A DNA stretch of 64,000 nucleotides from assembly GCA_018398815.1 (NCBI GenBank), contig CM031616.1, positions 65,319,373-65,383,372 on the forward strand, in the 5' to 3' direction. Each line of letters begins with the position of its first letter. Positions within the stretch are counted from its first letter, which is position 1. The position numbers and the translations under genes are program-made. This DNA is from Conus ventricosus. Its lineage: Eukaryota; Mollusca; Gastropoda; Neogastropoda; Conidae. Below the pieces are notes generated by a model, which was not told where the DNA came from, did no database searches, and worked only from the letters and a program-made list of their open reading frames with translations. Of this stretch, positions 1 through 12,151 are shown one piece after another.

Positions 1-1309
1 TGGCTGTGGACAGGATGTCGGAATGACAGGCATGGGTTGCAATGCCACTGAGGTGGCACAGAAGATGGGACAGCAAAAAAAAAAAAAATAAAACAAGTCA
101 ATGAAAGGGCGAAAGAAAAAAAAAAGGGCAGAGTTAAAGACAATGATGAGACAATGAAATTGCTATCATTTAATTTCCAAAAGGCAAGAATACAATCTGT
201 ACAATTCACATTCTTTCAGGGCCGAAAGGTCAGAAACAGAAAGTGAGACGATAGAGAATACAAAGACTTTGGTTGAAAGAAAGAGTAAGGAAAATTAGAT
301 TGACAAATTGAAAGGGTCAGAAAGGGAGGAGTGGGGAGAAAGTGAAAAACACAGCACAAACAGAAAGACAGATGTAAGCAGAAGAAAAGAATGAGAGACA
401 GTCCACTCAGTTTTGCATGTTCATGCTAACACTTAATAATATAAACAACATCCTATAACTTGGTGAAGTACTTATATTTCAAACCTTGCCAGCTGGCAGT
501 CAGGTAGGCAGTTGAGCAAAGTGAACCAAACCCTTTTCAACTGCTCTGTCAGAAATGATGAAACATTGCATATACATAGACCAAAACTCCAGTGATGAAA
601 TGTAGAAGACCAGATGAACAGTCCTCCCTTTCCTTACATAGGTCAATGTTTGTGATAGATTTGAAGAACCTCTATTCTTTTAATGAAAATGTGATACAGT
701 GATTGTCTAGCCTCAGTAGATTTATGATCAATGTCCATCTCTTTCCTTTCCGCTGGTCAACGTTAGTGATAAGATTTGAAGAACACCTATTTTAATGAAA
801 TATGATCCGTGATTGTCTAGCTGCAGTAGATTTTACTCCCTATGAAGAACTGGCAGAAGGAGTCACCCTTGCTATTGAAGATTCTCCATATTTTTTCAGC
901 ACATATTCTGTTGCTTTTCTTTAACAAATTTCAAGACACCAAAGCTACCACCTACACAAGCACTCTTATCTTTTTACAACACATGAATTATATTTGCAGA
1001 CTTCATACACGTACCTGAGGTTCCAAACATTAGGTGCAGTTCTTTTTCCTTCTTACTTACGCGATGATGAGACATGCCAGGTCATAAACGTAATCAGTTA
1101 TATCTGAATTTTTATTTCTGCATTTACTTTGTCTACTCCCTACTTATGAAGAGCAGATGAAATAAAAGGAGAAAAAAAAGAAAGGAAAAAAAGGACAGAA
1201 AAGGAAAAAGAAGAAAGGGAAAGAAAAACATGCACACAAACACACATGCATGAACTAAATCAGGGTATAAGAAAGGACAGAGCTCCACTGCTTCCAAAGG
1301 CACACTCAC
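1..1309. other. MASTL intron sequence, no exon recognised
   Basis: This AT-rich stretch lies downstream of the last recognised MASTL exon. It contains A-rich and GAA-rich runs and no open frame resembling the next part of the kinase. The long MASTL insert and C-lobe must lie beyond the left edge. Confidence 0.5.
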
Positions 1310-1398
1310 TGACGTCCAGGGAGACCTTGGACAAACCAAAGTCAGTCAGCTTGATGTGGCCGTTGCCTGCTATCAGCATGTTGTCTGGCTTCAGGTCT
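1310..1398 (-). CDS. MASTL: MASTL exon 6 (catalytic loop and DFG)
   Basis: After acceptor CACGACAG the exon encodes [20 protein letters not shown] then GLSKVSLDV, ending at a GTGAGT donor. It holds the HRDLKPDN catalytic loop and the DFG metal-binding motif. GLSKV after DFG is MASTL-typical. Confidence 0.9.
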
Positions 1399-4300
1399 CT
1401 GTCGTGACGCAGTGCACACGGTCAGGATCATAATAAGCTCATAGCACGATATACAGAGCCACAGATAAAGCAAGCTCAAGTGAACAGGATAAGTAGATGA
1501 ATAAATTAGCAGGCTAATCCCAACCATGTGCAAAGTAAAATTCAGTACACAAAATAGAAACGAGAACTTTTGGCCAACAGATCTGCTTCAGACATGACAC
1601 AGAACAGACATTAGAAAAGGCACAAGACAACACTTCACTGATCGCTCGCTGCAAGCACGGGCAGACCCGCTGTATGAAAGGTTGATGTCTGTTACTGATG
1701 ACTTCTAGGGAGGACACATTTGTTAGCAGACCTGCTGTGTGAACGGTTGATGTCTGTTACTGATGACTTCTAGGGAGGACACATTTGTTAGCAGACCTGC
1801 TGTGTGAACGGTTTATGTCCGTTATGATGACTTCTAGGGAGGACACATTTTGTTAACTATTCACCAGTCTTTTTCACACTGTGTATATTAACATGCATTA
1901 CTTTGCATCTTGTTTTGAGCGTTCACTAGTATTTGCCCCATTAAAACTGAGGACTTTGCACAGAAACATAACCTGTCAAGGAATTTAATCTTCTTGTTAT
2001 TAACTGTGATGTTCTTTTCACTGGATAGTATTCACATGCTTTTGTCTGGTAGTTTTTTTTTTTAAATTTAGGTGGTGAACATTTTGTATTATTAGCCAAA
2101 GGTTAGTATGAAAAAGTACAACCTTCAGGGTTATAATTACATTTTTCATCTGGATTATGAAACACAGGAAGTATTCTGTACTTCATTTTGCAGAACAGTA
2201 TAGATCACCATTTCTCCATGGAAGTCAACCATCCAGTACAGACACACCATTACAAACAGAATTTCTTCTTCTCTGCTGCATTCATTGTAGTCTTCAGCAT
2301 GCAGGGCAACACTGTGGCCTGTGAAAACACAGAGGCCTGTGAAAATGACATCTGCAAATATTATGTTTAAAAAAGACCCGACAAAGGTGATGCATTAAAG
2401 TACCACAGTGCAGTGAACTGATTTGCATCTATATGTAGAGAAAACAATTCTTGCAATAAACAAGATAGCACATAGGTGATCTGGATTCTAGACCATTCCA
2501 CACTGAATGAAAATAAGCCTTTAAGATCAAGGCTGCCTTTACATCTCCATCCCAGAACATTCCGCAAGGAAACAGTGTCTCTGACAACACCAAAGTCATC
2601 TGTATATCTCCACTGTACAATACTTCAAACTGAAGAAAACAGTGCCTCTAACGCATCAGTCATATTTCAAACTGAAAGGAAACAGTGCCTCTAACAGCAT
2701 CAGTCATATTTCAAACTGAAGGAAACAGTGCCTCTAACAGCATCAGTATATTTCAAACTGAAAGAAAACAGTACCTTTAACAGTGTCAAAGTCAACAACA
2801 GATATCCCTTTTCCATGTTCCCACATGAAATAAAAACAGCATCTACAGCAGGATGCAAATTTATTCTGTGTGCTCTATCGCACAAAAGAAGATAAATACT
2901 CTAGTGCTGAACCATGGTAAAAAAAAATGACTGCTCTGCAGTGTTTGGCCTGTGCTCAAAGTGACTCACCCCCTCCTCCTACAGCTCACTGTGGATGATA
3001 CCTTTGCGGTGCAGGTGCTCCAGGGCCAGAGTCACCTCTGCCACATACATGGCTGCCATGTCCTCCTCCAGGTACCCACACACCGCCAGCAGGCTCTTCA
3101 CATCTCCTCCGGCTAAGTACTCCATCACCTTCACAACACAATGCAATACGATGAAATATGACACAATGTGACAAAATACGATAGAATGTAATATAAGTCC
3201 CCTATAAGGTATCCACATACAGCCACTAAGCTTTTCAGGTCTTCTCCAGCTAAGTACTCCATCACCTTCACAACACAATGCAATATGATGAAACATAACG
3301 CAATGTGACAAATACGATAGAATGTAATATGTAATATAAGTCCCCTATAAGGTATCCACATACAGCCACTAAGCTTTTCACGTCTCCTCCGGCTAAGTAC
3401 TCTATCACCTTCACAACACAATGCAATATAATGAAATACAGCACAAAACACAATATAATGTAACACAAGTCCTCTTTTAGGTATCCACATACACCCATGA
3501 AGCTCTCGTCTCTCCCGATAGGTACTCATTCCTTGCACAACGCAATACAATGAAATATAATATAATATGACAAAATACGAGGTAACACATGTCCTCTTCT
3601 AGGTAACTACACTGAGCTATTATTAAGCTTTTCACATTTACCCCTGCTAGGTACTTCATCACCTCCACAACAAAAAGCAATACAATAAAACACTATGTGA
3701 CAAAATACAATATAACATCATACATATAGGAAATTTTCATTCTAAAATTACGTTTAATCTAACATACTTACCGTGGCTCACTAATGCAATAAGCGGCAGC
3801 AATTTGCTATCCCTGCCTCGTATACAATAAAGTCCGTACGGACAACAAAACCCCTGAAAGGGCCTCGTGCCTTGCGCATGCTCAGAACAGTCCTCTTTTC
3901 GAGGTATATTAAAACCTGACTGAGAACTCCTGATGGAACCAGGAAGGCGGGGAGGTAGGGAGGGTCTCTGCGTGAGCCACGGTAAGTATGTTAGATTAAA
4001 CGTAATTTTAGAATAAAAATTTCCTTTTAATTACACATACTATACCGTGGCTCACTAATGCAGAGTCGCACTACCTGGAAGGAGGGCTCACCTGGTTACC
4101 GCCTGGAGGAGCGAGAAGGGCCGGATCGTGTGGCGGAGATGGAATGTTGCGCCACCACAGCTGTGCGATGCCCTAGACCCATCATCACGCAGACGAGAAA
4201 CGTCGCGCAGGTAGAATTGGATGAAGGTGCTCAGGGGACCGCCAATATGCGGCATCTAGCACACCCTGAATGCTGGCATTATGAGCTACTGCCAGCGAAG

Positions 4301-7300
4301 ACGCCCATGCCCTAATCTCATGAGGTCCAGGTGAGAAAACAGCCAAATCCCCTTCAGGTCTCGCGTACGCAGCTTTAATGACTTCTCTCAGCCATCGAGA
4401 GATTGAAGAGCGCCTGATGTCCTCTTATAACCTTCGTTGTAAGAGAGAAACAGGTGGCGCTGCTTGGAACGAGAAGATTTCGTGCGTTTCCTATACTCCC
4501 GCAAAGCGCGAACGGACAGAGAGTGCGGTCTTCGTCGTCCGGGGCGAGAATAGAAGTGGAGGAAGAATGCAGATGGTCGGGGAAGAAGAACCTGCAACTG
4601 GTTTTTCGCTAAAAACATCTGGGAGGAGGCGAAGAGATATCGAGCCATCCGGTTCGAAAGCGAGTCCCTAGGAGGCCACTAAGGGCGTGGACCTCACTGC
4701 AGCGCTCCCCTGAGGCCAGGGAAACGAGAAAGGCTGTTTTGAAGGAAAGGAATTTCAGAGAACACTCCCGGATGGCTTCGTAAGGGGGAAGCCTGAGGGA
4801 GGAGAGGACTAAGAAAAGATCCCACGCCGGGACACGGCGGGGCATCGGGCCTCCTGTAGGGCTGCTCCTCTGACCAGATCCCGCAGAAGAGGGTCGTCCC
4901 CGAAGGAGGGGCCCCCTAACTGGTGGATAGTGGTGGAATAGCCGCCTGTGAACCTTAACAGAGGAGGCTGAAAGATTTCTCTCCGATGAAAGAAAGGCTA
5001 GGTAGTTCGCCAATTGGCATTGAGAAGGAGAATGAGGTGATACTGCGTGGCTGGAGCACCAAGATAGCCAGCCATTCCAGTGGACACTATAGACACTTTG
5101 GGTGCCTGACCTGTGGGCATGTTCCACAAGGCGATTACCGCTGGGGAGGCGCCTCGTGCAGACAGCGCGTCCCGCACAGTAGCCAGGCGTGAAGATGCAG
5201 CACGTTTGGATTGCCGTGGGGAATGCCTGACCGCGGCTGGAGCAGGGACCTTGCCTTTAAGGCGAGCAGTATCGGGGCACGTGCGACAGGTGTAACAGTT
5301 CCGAAACCACGCTTGGGCCGGCCAGCGTGGAGCCACCAGAATAAGCGTGGCTGCATCTTCCCTTGCCTTGCGGAGAACTTTTCCCAGAATGGGGAACGGG
5401 GGAAAGGCATAGCCCGTCAGGCCGGACCAAGGGATGGACAGGGCGTCCACAGCCCACACTGCCGGATCCGGAACTGGGGAGACATACAGCTGGAGACGGT
5501 GGTTGAACCGGGTGGCGAACAGGTCCATTTGTGGTATTGAACCACACAGTCCAGAGAGGTTCTAGGATCGAGTGGACGAGAGTCCATTCTGAGGGAAGAA
5601 CCATGTGCGACCTGCTGAGGGAGTCCGCGAGAATGTTGATCTTCCCAGGAACATGCTTGGCCGAGATCCGGTTTGATTGTGTCTCGCACCAAAGAAGAAG
5701 CTGTTCCGCCCTCAGGGACAGGGAGTGAGAACGCGCCCCCCCCCTGCTTGTTGATATAACACGCCACCGTCGTGTTGTGTCGGTGTTGAGGAGAATGTGT
5801 TTTCCTTTCAGGAAGGGAAGAAACTCCTTGAGGCTTGGAACACGGCTTCCAGCTCCAGCCGATTGATATGCCAGGACCCCATCTCCGGGACCATTGCCTG
5901 GAGGCCGTCAGAGAGCTGAGTGGCCACCCCACCCGGACTGGGACGCGTCCGTGAACAGGTCCTCCTGTGGAGGAGGGGGAGAGATGGGGACTCCCTGAGC
6001 TAGCCAGGACTGGGAGTGCCATTGTACCACCGATGACTGGAACCACTGCCCGAGAGGGATCGGAAGGTCCACGACTGCAGTGCCTGAGACCAACGCTTGC
6101 GAAAGAGGCGTTGAAACCGGCGTTTGTGCAGACGTCCGAGGGGCACTAAGGGGGCCAAGGACTCCATCAGACCAGAAGAGAGGCCAGCTTTCTGGCTGGC
6201 GCCTGATCCAAGGAAAGGAGGTGGGCCAAGAGGTGCTGGAGGCGAACCAGGCGCTGGCGGGTTGGAGAGACCAGCCAGTCGGTGGGTGGAAGGACATGCC
6301 CAAGAAACTGAAACTGCTGCGACTGGGTGAGATCGGACTTCTCCTCGTTGCGAACGAATCCCAGCTGCTGACAGAGGCTTTAAAACCTGTAGGCTTGCTG
6401 GGAGCACAGAGTGCTGGATGAGGCAAGGAGAGCCAATCGTCTAGATAGGCCTTCAAACGAATTCCTTTCTCCCGAACGTGCAAGCAAGTTCCGAGCCACC
6501 TTCGTGAAACCCAGGGGCCGGGGCTGTCCAAAGGAAGAGCCCTGAACTGAAAAACGCGGCCTCTCCACGCGAAGCGGAGGTACTTCCTGTCCCTTGGGTG
6601 GATCAAGAGATGGAAGTACGCATCCTTCAAGTCGATGGATACCGCCCAGTCGCCGGGATGCATGGCATCGCGGATTGACATGGGGGTTTCCATCCGAAAA
6701 CGGAGGACGATAAGAAACCTGTTCAAGGGCGAAAGAATCTAGAACGGTCTCCATCCTACCAGAAGCTTTGGGGACCACAAAATGCGGCCATAAAATCCCG
6801 GAGAGGAATGGAAGAACTTCCTCTGTGGCTCCCTTGGCTAACAGCGAAAGGACCTCTGGTCTAAGGCCTGAGAAGCAGCCAGATCCCGAGGAGGAGCGAA
6901 AGGGGGAGGGGAAGGCGTGAGAGGAGCCTTCACTGCACCCCAATGGAAGACGAACCCCGACCTGATCACCGCAGAGCCCAAGGGCTTGCGGGAAGCCGCT
7001 CCCAGGCACTGAGGTGCCTGGACAGACTGCCCACAGGACTGCCCTGGGGTGAAGTACCCAGGTCGGGGGCAAGTCATTGGGGGTGGGCCGTCGGAGGCGT
7101 GGGAGCTTTCGGAGCCGGCCGGCCGAGCGGAGGCGACCCCTGCTTGGTTTGCCTGCCTCTGGTCCCCGGGGTCCAAATGACCGTCGTCCCTTGGGTTGAG
7201 AGGGACCCGGTGACGAGAAAGGCGCTGGCGCCTTGCGTTTTGAACCGGGGCGTGGGGGATGGGGGCCTGACTGAAAGGCGAGGTCACGCCTAATCTCGGC

Positions 7301-10300
7301 CTGGCTCTTGATGGTGGCCTGCACGTGATTCCGAACAGAGACCCTGACTTGACAGGCAAGGCTCTGAGGGAAGCGCGGGCAGATGGAGAACGGGTCACAG
7401 AAGATGCCAAAGGACGCATCTCTCCTAGCCAGAACTGAGTTCAGATGGAGCCTAGAGAAGGGCCCCAGCCGAATACTTAAGCCCTTCAGCCATTGACGGA
7501 TACAGGCTACCACACGCAGTTGGGTCGCGGACTGGCGGATGGCGAAGGAACCAGAATCAGGATCCTTAAGGGCAGACACTAGTCCCCAGAAAGGAATCCA
7601 TAACAGATATGGCCTCCAAACCCCTCCTGCAGACTCTTCCCACTCCGCAAGGCAGCGCTCTGAGAGGGACCACTGCCTAGCGTGCGATTTTGACCTCTCA
7701 CTGGACCAGGAGGAGGTCCTCCTGGGAGAGGGGAAGAGTGGCTTCGGGGATAGTGTCATTGCCAAGAGGCCTTCTTGGCAAATAGAAGACTCTCTGGTTT
7801 AAGGAACTTCCCGCACGCCAACGCGGAAGGAAATCAGGGACCGAAACAGGCATGGGGTTCTGCGCCTCCGTGCCCCCGACTCGTATTGGGCCCTCCTCAT
7901 GCCGTCGGCCACCATAACTGATCCTTTAGGAGAAAGGAGGGCCTAGCCGCCGATGGGCGAGATCCCAGGGCGAGTTCCGCTGCCGAAGGGCAGGGGGCCC
8001 TGACCTCCTGAGAGGATGACACCGCCTCCGGAACCAGGGAAGCCAGAACAGCCACGAGTCTTGGAAAGAATAAGAAACCGGGTGACTGGTCCTCATCCTC
8101 TGACTCAGAGTCCGCCAGGTCGGACCCATCAGACCGATGGGTGGCCACCCCCGGCGAAGCGGTGCGCGGCGAGAGCCCTGAGTGGCCTGGGATGGCTGGT
8201 TCCCCAGACATACCGGGGGAGGGGTCAGACCCCGGAAGGGCAGCGGGAGCCTGGGAGGCAGATGCCTGCACTGGTGGAGGGCTGGGCATAAAACCCGGCC
8301 ACCAGGGAAACCCGGAGCAGGGGGCTGTGGAAAAGCCCATGGTCGGGGGGGATATTGCCATTGGGCCCATGGCGCCCAAGGCAAAGGGCCCTGACCCCAT
8401 GATAGGGGGGGCTGAGAATGTGGCTGCTGGCCCAACCTGAAAGTGGGGGGCCGAATGCGTCGGTCCCCTGAGGGGTGCTCGGGAAAGAGGGCGACACCCC
8501 GGTGGTCTGCCCAAAAGCAGAGGCAGACACATGAGGCGGGGGAAGGGAAACAACCGGGGGCGAACTAGATTCGAGCCCTTGAGCAGGAGTTGCTTCCCTT
8601 TGATCGCCTACCGGGCGAGGGGAGGGTGACGCATAGTCCACCTCATTGCCCGGCGCCTCCGTAGAGGGCCGTGCACCTTCGATTCTGCCATGGGAATCGA
8701 ACTGTGAGCAGTAGAACCGCAGCTGAACTGAACACAGGGTGCACTAACGGATGCGACAGAACCGCGGCTGAGTCGCTCACCGTTATGGGGCAAAGGGGCG
8801 AGATCAGCAGAACCGCAGCTGAGCTGATCACCGCCACAAAATGAGGGTTGCGAGAAATGACTCGCTGTCACGACAACAGAACCGAAGCTGAGTTGAGGTG
8901 AACCCTCGGGAGAAAGTGACGCTGAAGGGAGAGGAGGAATTGGCGGGGCTAGAGACAAAGAGCCTGCCGGCGAGATGTGGGAATCGAAAGACGAAACCTT
9001 CTTAATTCTCGCCTTACCACCAATCGCTTCACGTACGTTTCTCCCTTAAGTGAAAACATAAGCAAGGACACCAAAGAACAGCAACAACAATCGATCGATT
9101 GCGAGAAAAGTCAAAAATACTTAGCTGTCCGTGTACACGCGGCTTAACGGGAAAATGGCTGCCGAGAAAAGAGGAACTGTTCTGAGCATGCGCAAGGCAC
9201 GAGCGCCTTTCAGGGGTTTTGTTGTCCGTACGGACTTTATTGTATACGAGGCAGGGATAGCAAATTGCTGCGCTTATTGCATTAGTGAGCCACGGTATAG
9301 TATGTGTAATTAAAATCCTCTTTTTAGGTATCCAAACACCACCACCAAGTTCTCCACAATTCCCTCTGCTAGGTTCTCCATCATATTCACAACACAGTGC
9401 AACCAAGCTCTCCACATCTCTCCTCAACAATATGACAAAACAGACATTGTGCTCCAGGTATCCTCATATTCCGCACTGGAACACATTACAGCAGAACGCA
9501 AAACAACAAAACCTGTATCCTCCTTCAGATTGTCTATCCATTACCAGTAAGTTCACTTGAGGTCTTCAACTGCTGAATACTCCATCATTCCAGCACAGTA
9601 CAATACATATTATTACAACACATGTTCCTCTCCACCCCTCACCCCCCACCTCCCTTTCAGGTTTTCATATACATATATCCCCCCCTGCTAGCGTTACACT
9701 TACTGTAACAAGCAAACAGACTGGGGGAAAAAACAGTTCTGGTGATTCTTTCTTTATGAAAATGACAGCTTGCATATTCAGAGAATAAACATCTAACACC
9801 CTAAACTGACAGCACCTGGGGCCTCATGAATTTTCTGTTGTGGATATTAGCATTTTTTGTGTGTTGCTTGACAGGAGTTTCAACCCTGGGTCTTTAAGTT
9901 TCAAAACGGAGTGACTGAGGGCGGTAAATGAAGCAAAATTTGAAAAGAGAGGGAGTTAGTTACCACCAAGGACACAGACAAACAGAGTAAAGGACTAGAC
10001 ACTCTGTCTGTGTCCTTGGCGGTAATTAACCCCTTCTCTTTTCAAATTTTCCCTGGGTCTCTAATTAGAAAGCCCAGGAACGGTAGGCAGCAATAGCTCA
10101 CCTAAAAGACACACCATTTTGAACAGTGGTGTTCCACCACCATCATGGGAGAGCACTACGGTCCCAAAATTTTTCAAACTGCATTTTAAGGGTGTTGTCA
10201 TACCCAGCAAAATGCCTGCATTTAACTGGATCACAACAAACACCTCACACATAATTTCAACCAGATCACAACAAACACCCTCACACATAATTTCAGCCAG

Positions 10301-11985
10301 ATCACAACAAGCACCCTCGCACACAATCGGCATGATAAAATAAGAAAGACTTGGTCTTTCTCTTTTCATCAAGCAACGTGAAAGCCAACCTACCGTGGCA
10401 TTTTTCCAGAGTGCAGGCTGTGGACACTTACCAGATAAATGTTTTGCTCAGACTGCAGGGAGTAGTAGATCTCCACCACAAAGGGACTGTGAATCATTGC
10501 CAGGGCATCTCTCTCCGTCGTCACTGAGACAAACACAAATTAACTTAGAACATGCGCTTTAGATTCACTGATTTATCTCTCTCTACTTTTGAAAAAAAAA
10601 AATCAGTACCACTGCATAATGTACAATCAAAAACAAGATGAAAAGTGACAGAGATAATTTTTTCAGTGACAATGTTGACCTGTAGAACCTATTGTCGTCA
10701 TGATTACACCATTGACATGATGCGCAGTTCACGAGATGTCCCAAGTTCACAGCCCCACAACCAAGCTGGGACTGGGAGTCTTATCTGTCCAGCACCTCCA
10801 TGCCATCTAAACAGCAGATCTGGATGTTGTACTTGTAGAAGTGACAGAGGAATATGACACCTGTACAACATCTACCCACTAATCATTATCATGCATACAA
10901 TAAGTGAATAGGTCATGGCGTAAAGTTGTACACTGATATGGGTATTCAAGAATGAACAATGACAGTTGATCTCCCAACATGAAGCTCCATGCTGATCTCT
11001 GATAAAATCACATTCTACATAGATTTGATCTTGGACATTAAGCAATGCTCCCAAGTCAGAATGAAATGCTGCATAAGACAGAAAGAGACTCACAATGAGT
11101 CTGACAGAGAAAGAGATGTGGAATTTATTAAAAAATATTTAAAAAATTTAAAAAAAAAACAAAGACAGAAATCCGAGAAAGTACTTAAGACGAGGAGGAG
11201 GAAATGAGAGATCGAGGAGCAGAGTGAAAAGTTGTTCACTTTACAGGTGTCCCCTACCTTGCGCAATCAGATTTTTGTTGATGAGGTCTGACTTCTTCAT
11301 CACCTTAATGGCATAAATCTTGTCCGGGTTTTTCTTCTTGCAACCTATGAACACCTTGCTGAAATCAAAGTCACACATTTTCCCCATTATCAATCCACCC
11401 ACAGAGCCACCTAAAGGTTATATCCCATAAATTAACTGACCACAACAGAACACAACAGTATTTAATTCATCGTTTTAGAATGACACTTTTTTTTTACATC
11501 TGTAAATAAAGTTGTATGGAGAAAATAAAGCTATGAATAAACACACATGCATAAACAAAAGCAGAAGTTTCTAAAGTCATTCTAAAGGATGATTTTCAAG
11601 AACAAGGTAAAAGATATCCCCCAAACTGACTTAAATCTGTCAATGAAAAACTTTTACAAGTCACTTTTACAATAAGTATTCAACAACGATAACAACAAAA
11701 ACAGCAACAACAAAATATATTCAGGATTATTTTTGCAGCACAATATATTTTTTCAAGCAATTTTTACAAGATTATAGGTGCTTTGTGTGTATGTGGAGTG
11801 AACTGATAGGTTGCAGTTGAGTTTATGGTCGATAGAATGTGTATTTGAGAGAGAGAGACACAGAGAGAGAGACACAGACAGACAGAGAGAGAGAGAGAGA
11901 GAGAGAAAAAAAGACAGAGACAGAGCGAGAGAGCCACTTTGCATGCATGCATGCATGCACGCGTACGTATGTGTGTGTATGTGCG

Positions 11986-12073
<88 letters not shown>

Positions 12074-12102
12074 TGAGTGAGTGAGTGAGTGAGTGAGAGA
12101 GA

Positions 12103-12151
<49 letters not shown>

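Larger units (their letters stand above)
3729..9315 (-). mobile_element. DIRS-type retrotransposon (tyrosine recombinase), decayed
   Basis: A 5.6-kb element coding on the minus strand. Inverted terminal repeats of about 135 bp lie at 3769-3905 and 9163-9298. An internal complementary region at 3977-4062 is complementary to both outer ends joined, the structural signature of DIRS elements. Coding remnants follow the DIRS order: Pro-rich gag-like (about 7.9-9.0 kb), RT and RNase H (5.4-7.8 kb), tyrosine recombinase (4.2-5.1 kb). DIRS RT copies RNA and the recombinase inserts a circular DNA, so no target duplication is expected and none is seen. Several frameshifts make this copy non-autonomous. 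It sits in MASTL intron 4 within the half-exon array. Confidence 0.9.

Noticed and set aside
3130..3728. CRISPR-like repeat array
   Set aside because: Units are whole diverged duplications of exon and intron sequence without constant repeats and unique spacers; the genome is eukaryotic.
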